From Gymnopilus junonius (taxonomy: Eukaryota; Basidiomycota; Agaricomycetes; Agaricales; Galerinaceae): a stretch of 64,000 nt of DNA. The translations under genes were made by a program, and so were the position numbers. The notes beneath the pieces were generated by a model. That model saw nothing but the letters and a program-made list of their open reading frames with translations. It ran no database searches and had not been told where the DNA came from. Location of the stretch: NCBI GenBank assembly GCA_015501075.1, contig JADNYJ010000104.1, positions 1 through 64,000 on the forward strand, written 5' to 3'. Below, one piece after another: positions 46,499 to 58,338 of the stretch (position 1 is the stretch's first letter; the number at the start of each line of letters is the position of its first letter).

Positions 46499-47797
46499 AT
46501 CTGAGCCGAGTCAACACTCTGATGGGATTGACGGTAAGCTTGCCTTGCTACTTTTAGGACTCGTGTGTAAATTTAGATGACTGATCGGTGTTGGCAGGAA
46601 GTGTCTGGCACGATGATCATCTTAGTGGCGTCCATGCCCCCCTGCAGATACACATTCCGATTGTTCTGCATCGGCGCTCGTTCAGATCCCGTCACCATTA
46701 CACATCTCAGCTCAGCTCAACGAATGTTCCCGACCGCACGTTTCATGCTTGTTTTCCTTTTCTCTCATGTCTCCCACGTATCATATCATATATCTTAACG
46801 CGCCTTAACAATGTTAAGGCGACAACACCCATCTAATACCTTGTACACCATCTCATATCCTTTCCCTAGATGACGACGGGACTATATCTGATATCAGGTC
46901 ATATCAACTTTCTTTTCCGTTCGTCTTCTCTGCCGCTCTTTCTCTCCATTTTAAAATATGACTATGCATCTTAATTACTGCTACATCATTCCCCCCCTTT
47001 CTCATACGGACTGTATATGCCGCGTCATCATTATATACATCGCTAATCTATAGATATGTCCCTCTTACAATGCCTCTCATGTCGTAGCTTATATAGGCTC
47101 TCAAGACTTGTCAATGAAACCCTTTGTTTCGTAAAAATGAGATTTTAAAAAATTTCGCTGACGATGATGATGACCACCAAAGTTTCCACTAAGAATCACC
47201 TTCCAGTATTACTGTACGTAATCAGGTACCCGGTCACCAAAGCTCATTTCGAATGCCGTGCAGTGAGTTCTGCACTCCACGACGAAAAATTAGTACCTGT
47301 AGGTGTTATAGGATCGTAAAAATGTGAATCTGAAGTAATAAATTCAATAACTGGTATCGGACAGCTTTTGGGCAAGAAAACTTTGCCTAGGTCATTTTAA
47401 TGGGTTTACTGGGAAGTCAGTCACTGCTTACATTCCTCAGTAACCCCAAGCACTCCTCGGACATGGTTCTCAAAAATTAATATACTTGTACTATACATGA
47501 AGGAGCAATTTACATGGGAAGATATTTCCTCTTTGTTGCTGTGATATGGTAGATCACATTTTAAGGTTCTCAGAAATAAGCATTTTGACTGTTTTGTCCA
47601 TTCATGAAGCCATGAAGGAGAAAATTGAAATTATATTGATACTGTCTTTATGCTATCTTATACTGCATGCTTCTGGCTTTCTAACAAGCCCAACATCTCA
47701 CTGACATGCCTCCTCATCGTCGAGGAAATTCGTAATGACCGAGTACCTGCAGTGACCGAGTACCTGATTACGTACAGTAACCAAGTGAGCAAAAATA
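46499..47797. other. Intergenic region
   Basis: No gene is supported. A short tandem duplication (GACCGAGTACCTG) occurs at about 47737-47766, just upstream of the tRNA. Confidence 0.45.
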
Positions 47798-47871
47798 TGG
47801 CCAACGTGGGGATCGAACCCAAGACCTTCGCGTTATTAGCACGACGCTCTAACCAACTGAGCTAGCCGGCC
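47798..47871 (-). tRNA. tRNA-Ile (AAT)
   Basis: A 74-nt minus-strand tRNA, identical to the copy at 42.8 kb: anticodon AAT, canonical T-arm GGTTCGA, no intron. Confidence 0.94.
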
Positions 47872-48117
47872 TGGATGACTTTGCGTGCTCCACTTCCCCT
47901 ACGGTCAGACGGCAAGAAAATCCCATTTCCGTGGGTTGATCTACGCCGTGATCACTTCTACCAGCACCTGCGGAGAACTAATTTCCTAGTTCTCGATATA
48001 CGCTACAGGTATTAGTATTGCATCCTGGTATAATTTTTTTATTGACTTGCATTGTGAAATCTGTCTTAGCGGCGTTGTAATACGGAGTCTTAGCAGAAAA
48101 AAAAAAACAAGAGCGCG

Positions 48118-49825
48118 ATGGCAACCTCTGCTCCCGATCCAGAGCATCGTTTCCCATCGTCAGAAGAAGGGACAAATCCGGGGAATTGTCTACCGTCTGA
48201 CGCCCACAATGACTCAGTGGTAGAATCTGATAACGGATCGCATATTTCCGTCTTTCCGGCCGACGTCTTGCTCAGCGTCTTCTTTCTCCTCGAACCCGCC
48301 ACTGTAGACGAGCCTGGCGATACCTTTAAATCTCGTACTTTTCGCCGGACAATCATCAAAGACCCCACTAGAGCAGTATCCCAAGTGTGTCGACACTGGA
48401 GAACCGTGGCTATCAATGCGCCGCTCCTCTGGAAGCGCCTGCTTGATTGGAATACGGTGCCCGAGGAATGGTTCAAGGTTCTCTTGGAGCGCACGGCCTC
48501 TCTGGATCTCGACTTTTCTTTGGATTATGCAACCGTATACAATTGGACTATGGATACGTCTCTAGCCATGAAGAACATTAGGACGAGCTCCCGCCACACA
48601 GACAGAATTACATCGATCGAAATCTTTACATTCAGTCAAGATATGAGGAGGGGAATAACATGGCTTCTTTCTTATTTTCCAGCTGGACTTCCACGACTGG
48701 AGAGGATATCCTTCCGCTTCCATATAGGAAGCAAGACGTATTTTCTTGGAATCGATACCAGAGGCTCCGGATTTGTCGACCTAAGCCCCGAGGGTTTGCG
48801 AATGCTCCCGATTGACCGTATTCCTGAAAGCTCCAGTCCTCATTATCACAACGTCCGGGTTCTCTCCGCCACTGATTTGCCACAACCAGCCCCTCACGTT
48901 TCAAAATGGCTGTCCATTCTACGACTAATGCCCAATCTCTCCGAATTGACCATTAAAGGTTCGCTTGGGACTGATGGAGCCATGGACTTGCCCAATGGCG
49001 CTGTGTACCTTCCCAAGCTCACCACTCTCAGTCTCGCTGGTTATATTGGAGAAAGAGCCGGGATTGAAACCATATTGGACAAAATCATCACTAATGCTGG
49101 GTGTAATTTGTACTTCGCCGGGAGACTCAGATGGACGGACATCTTCGTTAACTCATCAGACAAATTTTCCAAGTTCATTAGAGGCTTCAAGAATTGGTCC
49201 GACAGGTGGAAGCCAGAAGATTACAAGAGTACCGAGCTCCATTCTTGTTTGGATGCGAAACGATTCATAATGCACAATCAATCTGGGGAAGGACCATGGC
49301 CAGGTTTATATTTCCGCGTCTCGATTGGCTGGGGAAATCACCACCGAAGCCCTTTAACCGATGAGCAATGTTCTCTGCTGCAAAAATAACTCCATTCGCA
49401 ATGCGCGTCTGCCTGTGGACGGCAAATTGCCATGCCATGGAATAGTTTCTTGTCGCGTTTTACGTCTATCACTACAATTCAAATCAAAGCGACTTGCAGG
49501 GCTACTGGTGGCTCCTATTTCAAACAAGATACACTCACGTCTATCCTTCTTCAGCTAATCTCTTCTCATAATGGTATCATTGGTATGTTGTCTATCTTTA
49601 CCATTTATTGGTATTAAGTTTACATTCTTCCACATTCCAGATGAAGTCGACACATTTTTGCCGACCCTGCAGAAGATCATCGTCGTGAACCTCCATCAGG
49701 TTCAAACACTGGATTACTCTGAATTTCTTCAACTAAGGGACCAACCTCAAACATGGTTTGAAATCATAGTCGATGCATGGAACTACGTCAAGCTCCATGG
49801 TTCAAATTCTACATCATCAATTTGA
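48118..49825 (+). pseudogene. F-box-type protein with a cluster of three one-base frame breaks
   Basis: The main open frame (48118-49389) has a disordered N-terminus, an F-box-like segment (F-P-A-D-V-L-L-S-V-F-F-L-L), then V-C-R-H-W-R-T-V-A and N-A-P-L-L-W-K, typical of agaricomycete F-box proteins in SCF ligases. Leucine-rich segments follow. At 49382-49440 the frame appears to slip three times, each consistent with loss of one base in an A or C run (near 49383, 49400 and 49430). It then returns to the original frame with N-S-F-L-S-R-F. A GT-AG intron at about 49583-49640 leads to a last exon ending TGA at 49825. If the indels are real the product is truncated at 49389 (423 aa). If they are errors, the protein is about 550 aa. 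Confidence 0.7.
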
Positions 49826-50005
49826 CTGTATTACCCCAAGTATGTCTGCCTGATACCACTGGAGTTTTTTGGGGAATTTTGCAAACGGCTACTAGTAGAT
49901 AAAACTCATTGGAATATCTCACCTGATCGAAATAACGGATTTATCGTTGACTGGAGTGACGGGTCCTATTAGATAATGTATTAAGATTGCAGAATTATCG
50001 CCATC
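49826..50005. other. Short intergenic region before tRNA-Val
   Basis: Nothing seen apart from likely flanking DNA of the F-box gene. Confidence 0.4.
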
Positions 50006-50079
50006 GGGTCGATGGCGTAGTTGGTTATCGCATCTGTCTAACACACAGAAGGTCCTCAGTTCGAGCCTGGGTCGACTCA
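50006..50079 (+). tRNA. tRNA-Val (AAC)
   Basis: A 74-nt plus-strand tRNA: acceptor GGGTCGA with TCGACTC, anticodon stem TCTGT/ACAGA around loop CTAACAC (anticodon AAC), and T-arm with AGTTCGAGC. No intron. Confidence 0.92.
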
Positions 50080-50337
50080 CATTTTTGCCATTATCAACAA
50101 TGGAATGCCGTGATTCAGTCTGTCATTCGCATTCAATGGGAAAGAAGAGAAAGCCCTGGATAACGAATATTAACATTTTCCAAGGGTAATAAAGTTATAT
50201 ATGCACATAATGCGAAAGTCGTAGAGATTAAACTAAAACCAATATTGTACTGCAGGGTAACAAGGGAATATAAGACATCATACGGTCAGAAGATGCAATA
50301 AAAAATGTCCACAAAGAAATGAAAGAGGGTAATCAAA

Positions 50338-52319
50338 TTATGCGGTATACTTCACCATCAACCAGACAATGCCCATGCTGAGCGCCAGGATGAGCGTGAA
50401 CGCAGCAGCCACATACATCATGAGCTCCCTCGTCGAGACCTCCTTGCTATCATATGCCCCACCAGCCTTTGGAGTCGCTCCATTTCGGAGACTTTCCATA
50501 CGTTTCTTCTTGGCCAGCTGGGCGTCCAGTTCTTGTTCCTTGAGGACGATGGCGGTGCGGGCATCATAAGGGTTAAAGGTTTGCTGTCGCGTTTCTCCCG
50601 AGGAGAGTTGGACGAAAGATGGATAGTTGTGTTCACACCAGGCTTCAATCTGAATAATCGGCAGGTTGAGACCACCTTGCTTTAGAAGAAACATGTGCTG
50701 GATAACATACCTTGCCGCAGGCGACTGAAATGCGGATAAAATTAGGGTCGGAAGGGGTGGCCTTGGCGTGGATCTTGCGCGCGTATTCGCGGAAGATAAA
50801 CCCGACTTCTCGAGGGTTTGTTGACCTCATGATGAGCTGTCGTTCACGTTCAGCGCCGGTTTGAACAAAAAAAAAAATAACCAGAAAGTCAACTCACACC
50901 AGCAGCCTCCGCCTTGCGAATTTTGATATTCCTCTGGAACATCTCCTTGTTCATGAAGCAGAGTTCCAGGGTAGCAATCGCCATCGTCGCAGGGATGGCG
51001 CAGAAATTGAACACGCTCTGGTTCTTCAACAACCTCAGATAGTCCAACGAGTCAACGGTATGTCTGAGCGCATCCAGGACCATCCCGCTCTGCGCGTGCA
51101 TCGCCCTCCGAACGGTGTCTTCATCAGTCGCGTACATCTCCTTCATCTCTTTGAACCCGTATTCTGGTCTGCCCCAAATTTCGCGCGGCCAGAAGAACCG
51201 GCTTTCGTCCACGTCTTCTCGGTAATCTCTGATGATGTTGGTTTTCTGAAGTAGCAGGCCCATGGAGTTGCTCAGCTCGAGTTGGCTGCCGAGTGAAGGT
51301 GATTCCTTGCCTGAAGCGGAGAAAATTCGTGACAGGCCCTCGCCGACGAGGCCTGCGACATAGTGGCAATAGAGGTCGTATTCCGCTACGGTTTCCAGGT
51401 AGATGGAGCCGGTTGTTGCTGCTTTATGAGCGTAGTCGGCCATGCCGGTTGCCATTTTCAGGGCGATGTCGATGATGACCTTTTTGTATCTGGTATGCAT
51501 TAGCAAATGAGGATAGCAATGGGAACCCATAATGCGTACTCGGGAAGTAACCGGTTAACTTCTTCGACAACGGTGTCGTACTCAACGAGAAGCTGTCGAT
51601 CTTTCTCGTTGGGACCGCAGCCATCAAATTTCCATCCTGGCGTCACGGTGTGGATATGAAAGGACCGTAGAGTGGGTTGCTTGACATCGTCTGGGATGGT
51701 CATATCGTCTTCAATAGTGTCAAGCCCGCGGAGCACAAGATAGAATAAACATATCTAGAAAAAAAACACATCAGAATTTGACAGGCTTGCAATTAGTTGA
51801 AAAGGGTGGAAAATGAGGCTATTAAATAAGCTCCGTCGTTGACCCCAGCAGTGGAATGATTACAAGGCCAAGTGCCAAAGGGGGCTGGCTCCAGCAGGTG
51901 CTCTTGGGCACTAAATAACATCATGAATAGGAGAGGGCAAAACGCATGACTAAGCTATGCAAGAAAAAGCGAGTCTCCTGTTTCTAACGACAGAGGGAAA
52001 GGTCGGATTTTGGAGAGCCGCCAAATGACGCGACGGCCGCTCTGGCACAAAGAAAACGCAGATGCAGAAAAGACGTGTCATAACTCACTGTCCTCGCAAG
52101 ATCGCCCTCCAACTCCTTAATGACAGCAGAAAAACTCCTACTCGTCATGTCGAGAAACTCCCAGCACCTCCTCATGGACGCCCTGTCCCACCCAGACGTG
52201 GGATGTTCCTTCAACGCGGCAATATCCCGCTTCTGCTCATGGTACAGGTAGAACTGCACCAGGGTTCTGAACTCCAGAGGGTGCGTAAGGAGCAGAGCGA
52301 GCCAGTTTATCGCAGCCAT
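50338..52319 (-). CDS. ERG9: Squalene synthase (farnesyl-diphosphate farnesyltransferase)
   Basis: This joins two farnesyl diphosphates to squalene, the first step committed to ergosterol. Five exons (52319-52089, 51754-51540, 51489-50898, 50836-50711, 50649-50338) give 491 aa, all in phase. The two Asp-rich Mg-binding motifs are present: D-T-I-E-D-D at about aa 89 and D-Y-R-E-D-V-D-E at about aa 237. So is the Y-C-H-Y-V-A-G-L-V-G segment. A C-terminal hydrophobic helix (M-M-Y-V-A-A-A-F-T-L, about aa 467-487) anchors it in the ER membrane. Exon 2 uses a GTACGC donor directly after L-L-P, which restores the conserved L-P-E-Y. The first intron is 334 nt, much longer than others here. The 5' end faces the small gene at 52475 across only 155 bp, suggesting a shared divergent promoter. 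Confidence 0.95.
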
Positions 52320-52474
52320 TGTTGGAGGGAAGACGGAGGGTGGGAGATGGAGAAAAGGGGTGGAATGAAACGGCTTTTTTTTAAAAATGTGCTCATACGA
52401 TTTTCGCAACCCCGCATTCGCTCACCCGAAATAGATCTTTCTTCGGCCCGGCTCCTTGCATTTGTACCACCACG
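52320..52474. promoter_or_regulatory. Divergent promoter between ERG9 and a 74-aa gene
   Basis: Only 155 bp separate the two start codons. It contains a run of T (about 52375-52382) that could exclude nucleosomes. No sterol-response element was recognised. Promoter function is inferred from position. Confidence 0.5.
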
Positions 52475-52699
52475 ATGGAGTCTCCCCTTTCGCCTCCAAT
52501 CCGCATTCGGCCCTTAAAGTCCACGACAATAACGACAAAGGCTGCGCGAAAGAATCTGGAAGCCTTTTTGGAAGACTTTTCATCACGGAGCACCTCTGTC
52601 CAAGGCGGCAACACAGCCGTGACAGTTCAACTGCAAAAATTGGCCACAGCCTTAAAGGAGGAAAGGAAGAGGGAAAAGAAAGGGAAGGAGAATCGATGA
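52475..52699 (+). CDS. Small basic protein (74 aa), hypothetical
   Basis: A 74-aa frame starts at an ATG with good context (ACGATGG). The N-terminus is Pro/Ser-rich (E-S-P-L-S-P-P-I-R), a helical middle has F-L-E-D-F-S, and a strongly basic C-terminal helix carries E-E-R-K-R-E-K-K. It looks like a nuclear or nucleolar accessory protein, but I cannot name it. Its placement divergent to ERG9 and its even codon use support a real gene. Confidence 0.55.
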   Translation: MESPLSPPIRIRPLKSTTITTKAARKNLEAFLEDFSSRSTSVQGGNTAVTVQLQKLATALKEERKREKKGKENR

Positions 52700-53454
52700 C
52701 AGCTTACTGGATGAATTTTGAGCTAATACCATTCAGTGAGTAGATGATACGCATGTTATCTTTCATTCTTCGTTAATAGTTTGTAGGAGATTACTGGGTT
52801 CTTTTCGGTTAACCGCCATGGTGGATAAGACGAGCATTTCCTTACACCTCCGCCTATGCACGCGCAGTAGAAAGAGCTTCGGAAGATACGGCCTTTTTTA
52901 ATAAATACACCGTCATTGCTACCGTCTTTGTGCACATGCATTCAGGTGTTAGTCTCCCTGGCCAGACATGCTCAAGCACTGTGCAACTAGTACTGTACCC
53001 AGCATCGGAAACGAAGTAGCCATGAGTGAGGCATTCATTCTTGTCGTCATTACAGCTTCCTCATTCCCATTTTACATAAGAAGGCGTGTTCGTTCATTCG
53101 TAATGGATTCGATCAGGAATTAGGCCACTGCCTGTTCGACATTTTGTCAGCTTCTACGACAGCCTTTCTATCGTGAACACGCTCTTCCAAACGTTCCTAC
53201 GAGACGGCTTCGGACTCGAGTCAAGGAGTAAATCCTGAACTTCCGTCGAACAAGTTCTCCGATCAATTACATGACTAACATTCACAACTGGCTCATGACC
53301 ATCTGCATCTAGCTCAATCCGTTTTATCAACTCTTCCAAGTGTTAGGAAAATATACTTCACGGTACCTTCATTCGTAAACGCGTCTAAGAATTGAGATTG
53401 ACAGGAGTGCAACCAATAGCCGCTATGCCGAACTATAGAGGAAGGCGGTGAGGC
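52700..53454. other. Intergenic region
   Basis: Nothing gene-like is supported. Confidence 0.45.
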
Positions 53455-53830
53455 TGAAACTGTTATAAAAAAGAGTGATGCACCGAATAACGTACATAAT
53501 CGTCGCTTTGGCAGCAAACGGGTTCCTGGTAGCAGTCGTTCACTGCACCGATGTAGGGGATGGGGGTGCAACTAACTGTTCACAGAATCGTACAAACATT
53601 ACAAGTACACAGGACTCGGAGTGGAGAACTTACGACCAACGAGGCTGTCTCCAAGGGTGCTGGCGTCCACTCCTAGCCAGTGGAGAAACTCGTAGATGCC
53701 AGGGGAGGACGCCTAAAGAAGCGGTGGTTAGACGTTTGGAATTAACGTATAATCATCAGAGCCCCGTCATGGACCTCACCTAACCTCTTCGACGGTGTTA
53801 CAGCATAACAGGCCCCACATGAGTTAAGTC
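53455..53830 (-). pseudogene. Class I hydrophobin relic
   Basis: Reading on the minus strand, exon 2 (53712-53637, 76 nt) and exon 3 (53575-53496, 80 nt) join in phase and give S-C-T-P-I-P-Y-I-G, D-C-Y-Q-E-P-V-C-C: four of the eight hydrophobin cysteines. Exon 2 is the same length as in the hydrophobin at 60 kb (76 nt) and exon 3 nearly so. A preceding exon ending at 53785 shows C-C-N-T-V-E-E, but its upstream part is out of frame and no signal peptide can be read. After 53496 no conserved last exon with the eighth Cys is found. The relic is a paralogue of the copy 6.5 kb away. Confidence 0.6.
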
Positions 53831-56196
53831 AACGGGAATTGGCCAAGGACAGTCAGCTGATCACAATGCCCAGGCAATTTTGTTGAAGTGCTTGTCAATG
53901 AAGTCGGACTTTGTTGAGGAGCTCAGCTCGACAGCCTGGGCACATAGATTTGGGAAAGAAGTTGATATCGACCTCATTCCGTAGTCAAAGGAGGAAACGT
54001 CAAGAAAGTTATGTAGATTACAGCCTTAGATCAACTAAACTGCTGGAACACTCATGTCCTCCATCGACGAGACATTTCCCCACAACGTCTGAAGTAAGTA
54101 GGGTTATTTGGATAGATTTACGGTAAAGCCTGTAAAGCCAGATATTTTTAGCACGGACCCGAGGATGGTGCCCCGGAACACATCAGAACTCGTCCAGTTC
54201 TGGGCTGGGCGTGATGTGATTGCAACATGAAGGTAACCGAGCTTACGGAAAAAAAGTCAATTACAAAGGCTTTTTTTAGAGTCATGTATGTACAGTAGGG
54301 ACTCCAGGGAAATTTTTAAGTCAAAGAGAATAGAATTACCAAAATTTCAGCATTCTTTTCAGGAGGCAGAGAAATTTTTTGAAGTTCAGAGGCATGGAAA
54401 AGACGTGTCTAGAGTGTACATGAGCTCACACCGGCGAGCTCGGGAGAGCTTGAGCCACCCATCACTCCGAGGCTCTGGCTTTACAGCGGAAATGAACCAG
54501 CTCACTTTGTGTAAATCCAGTGTAAAGCGAGCTGGATTTACCGTAAATCCCTCCGATAAGCTACTTATTGAACTTATGTCCGCCAAAAGGAATACTTATT
54601 GCCTCGAACCAGCTCAAATTGCAGTCTGCAGAAGCAGTACCCAGTTCAACTGCATTGAAAAGGCCATTGCCACTGTCTATTCCCATTGTAACATACATGT
54701 TTCTGAATTTCTGTGTAATTATTTTGGTACATAAGATGTGTTTAAGGGAGGGAGGGGGGAACAGAGCTCGAGATGAGACCGAAGACGGCTGCCAAAGACG
54801 CATCCCGCTGCCAAGTGATGGGCTGAGAAGTGGGCTATTTTTGGGCCACCCAGCGCATCAGTCCCATCAATCCGCCCTCGGTGTCCATCCCGATCGAGCT
54901 GGGGAAAGCCATGCCTGCACAGTGCAAGTTCTCTCGACTTTGGAGGACACCCAGGCGCTCGAACGCGACGCGTCCGCCCTCGATTGCAGGTCACGAGCAC
55001 GTGACTCTCGGCACGCTCGGCGCCTGCCCAAGCCCTCGTAAATCCCTCGGCATAAGTACCGATTACAAAGATCAGTGTTTCGTGATGGCGAGTAATTACT
55101 AATTGTAGAACACCTTTCCTACAGAACGATCATTAATTTCAGCGTGGAAACGAGTGCGACTGAAATATTCAAAGCCTCTGAATAGAGGCTGGATGTAATG
55201 ATTTGCCTTCGCTCCATAAGTACACGGGTTTAGATCAACTGATTGACGTTGAAGGATGGAAAGTCTACGCCGTCTTGTGAAATCGATTTTTCAGGGCGAT
55301 ATCCACGATGAGATGGTGTGCAGTCGTGATCCTCATTAATGCCAATGGCCCCAGTCACAAGTCGAGTCAACTTCAAGCTACAGTGAGTCCTGAAACTTGA
55401 GGAGGCTGTTAACGTTGCGAGGATGAGTCATGATTATGAACAGAAATGACGGATCTAGGAACTTTCAGTAAGCAGACTAGCGTTGAGATCGTAGGGTACC
55501 CTAGAGTGTAGATCATGGATCATGTTGATTGTCGAATACCTTTTCCTCTTGCGTTTATTGAAATTTCTTAGCCAATGACCTTTGTGAGTTGTAGGTGTTG
55601 ACGAAGTTGCCTTCTTCCTAACAACACCAAATTTTAGCAGATGATGATTCGGCAATCATGTCCGGCAAATGCTCGTCTCTTGCCCTTATCGAGTCACCAC
55701 AAGAACACACATCGAACCCGCTAGGAGTGCTTGTCTGCGTTATTATCACCATCAAGCTTCTTTCTAATCACCGGCATAGGAAAGGAAACATGCATTGCGG
55801 TACCTCCCCTGAAAGATACTTCAATAGCTCTTGATCTTGGGAAAACTTGCTTTCGGTGCAAGTAAACAGTCTTGTTTTATCGGTCTGCCCTTGCTATCCA
55901 TGGCCTATCGATATTCCGAATTAGCATGTTCAATTGGTTTGCTGATATGCACGTGGGACTACAAGCCCTCTTACACATCGAGTCATTGACTGCCTTACCA
56001 TCGTTTGGATGCTCTTTTTACCTGCAGAAGTATTTGACCCCGAGTTTCGAATACGGATTGACGCAAAAGATGAGCACATGATTTTTTTTCTATCAAATCT
56101 ATCGGTGAAAATCGCACATAAATAGATAAATAAATATCCCAGTCTAGATGTTAAAGGAAGGCTGTCTTCGAGGTGTTCGAAAAATGACTCGATTTA
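53831..56196. other. Gene-poor interval
   Basis: No gene is supported. A local GC-rich island at about 54750-55040 has an imperfect palindrome GTCACGAGCACGTGAC (54990-55005) with a CACGTG core. Open frames in the island are not recognisable. Confidence 0.45.
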
Positions 56197-56929
56197 TCAA
56201 TCGATATCTTTCCCGCTCAGGAACAACACCGAGGCCAGAACTGATGGTTCGAAAAGGCCGTCGTTGAAGGCAGAAACAGTCATCTGGAGAGTCATGTTCG
56301 GGCCATTGCGTATGATTCGTGCGAACTCGTCGTTTGCATTTGAGGCGCGCAACTGAACACAGTCAAGCGGAGTTCACGACGACAAATCGATCTTGACTTA
56401 CAGAGATCACTTGTCCCTGGGGAACCCACGCATATTCACGTCCTTTCAGCATTGTTATACGACGCCTGAGCAACCGAAACGTATCACTTAGAGTCTGGAC
56501 GGGTGAAAAGAACGATCTGACTCGCCTTCGGTCGCTGGAAAGTCGAGCCCACTGAGACGTGCGTTGTCTTTCAATGGTCCCCCGAGCCTCTATTATTGGG
56601 CATGGTTGACTTTTCCAGTTTATCGTCGCATATATTTCGCCATTTCGTCGAGAAATTGTTGTATAATTTGAGCCAGGCTTGGTTTCAATGCTGAAATACT
56701 CGAGAAAATTTGTGCCAGCTACGACAGAGTTTAAAACGCTCGGTCTGGAGGGGTCTGTGAGGAAGTTGAAGGTCGCGATCTGAGGGTAGTTTAAACTTGG
56801 CATTGTTGGTGACCCCATTGGGAGAACACCAAAAAATGGCCCTGTGGCACTAGATGACGATGACCAGGTGTCCTGATTACCAGAATTCTGGTCACCTTCC
56901 CAGCCCAACGCAAACGGATTCGTGTACAT
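56197..56929 (-). CDS. DUF6593-type protein
   Basis: Exon 1 (56929-56402) and exon 2 (56352-56197) join in phase and give up to 227 aa. The DUF6593 pattern is clear: F-S-I-E-T-K-P-G, then E-I-Y-A-T-I-N-W-K, E-Y-A-W-V-P-x-G-Q and N-A-N-D-E-F-A-R-I-I. The end reads E-P-S-V-L-A-S-V-L-F-L-S-G. This is a basidiomycete-specific family with a phospholipid-scramblase-like fold and no known function. Within exon 1, a 60-nt stretch from about 56535 to 56475 begins GCGAGT and ends CAG, and interrupts the usual D-R-x-R-x-T-M segment. It may be a third GC-AG intron that happens to keep the frame open, in which case the protein is 207 aa. No signal peptide. Confidence 0.72.
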
Positions 56930-58338
56930 GAAGTTGACTGATTGAATAAGTCGAAATATTACTTTCGCTTATATATTGCACCCTCGCCTATAGGCTTGGC
57001 ATAAGGAACTCTGAATCGAGTCGTAGATCAAGGACAGATACAAACATCCAGAAACATGAAACTACATTCATGAGTTGGAAATTAGGTTATTTAGAGTTTA
57101 AGTACGGGAATTGGCGCAAAGATGACTAAAATGAACCTTTCACGCGCGAGCTATGCCACGGACAACACTTCCTGGATTCCAAGAAAGGACAAGAGGCGGA
57201 AATGAAACTGAGCATCAGCCTGGTTTAGTCGACAAAACCATTGCTTCATCCCTTCTTTGCGAGTCATAGGAATATTTCGGTTGCGGCTTGTCATAACTAT
57301 TGCCCCATTGAAAACAGCAAAAACAGAGTAAGCGGCGCTGCACATTTTTGGAAATTTGTACGCTTCACTTCGAGATGACCTATGTTTAATTCTCTACACC
57401 TGCTTGTTAAAATAGTTACGGAAAACTAAGTGAATTCTTTAATTGCCCTGGAATGAGAAGTGGAAAGATAGGCCGTTAAAATGGACACAAAGGATGATAC
57501 AGATTCTTCTCTAACTCGTATCAAAGTCTGAAGTGTGTAGCTAATGTCACCGACAGTCGTTCCTTAAAAGAGGTTGGTCTTGTATTCCTATCGATCCAAC
57601 TCATCGTATAGACACCGCCGCTATTTCTGACTCATACACTCACGACACATTCACTCACAGTTGCTAACATAATTATGATATGTATTCAAAAATTCAAGTG
57701 GTAAGTCCTACGTAGGCTTTGATATGAAACTAGAATACTCTAGTACATGCCCTGCGATTATATGTATAAAGGACCTATGCTTTGCCCCCCAGGGCGGATC
57801 AGAACGGGCGCGTCAATAGTTGTTGTTCCAAAAATAACCTCACAAGGCCAATCGAGCGCCTAAGGTATCTGATACAGGCGTGACCGAAACAATATTTCAA
57901 GAAATTTACCGAGCCAGCCAATGAAAATACAAATCGCGATCTCTCCTCCTCGGGGCCCTACTGGAAATGATTTATCGCTACGAGCGAATGAACCAATGCC
58001 CCCACCGTTGCATTCCGCTTTCAAAACTCCTAACAAGTAGAAATCATTGACCATGCAGTGAATTCAGTCACTGCCATGCCTACAATCAGATCCAATCATA
58101 TCCATTTTTGATGGATGAATGCGAAACTCAATCCCGACCCACCTCCATCATCCCCATCAATGATGGAAAACTGGCACTGCCACACTGCGACGGTCAGCAA
58201 ATAAATACACAACTGAGAGGAACAGATGTCACCTTTACTCTCTTTACTTCACTTCCAGCGGCTGAGCCGTCTCTTTTAGCTATTTTCTATTCCATTTTTC
58301 CAACTTTCGTAGTTTCAACGCCAATAACCAACGCCGAC
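56930..58338. other. Intergenic region
   Basis: No gene is supported. A minus-strand frame at 57860-58054 has a Gly-rich and then hydrophobic stretch, but no family is recognised. The stretch 58108-58338 is open in frame with the next gene and may be its leader. Confidence 0.4.

Noticed and set aside
47737..47766. Possible CRISPR-like repeat
   Set aside because: Only two copies of a short unit, no spacers of even length, and the genome is eukaryotic.
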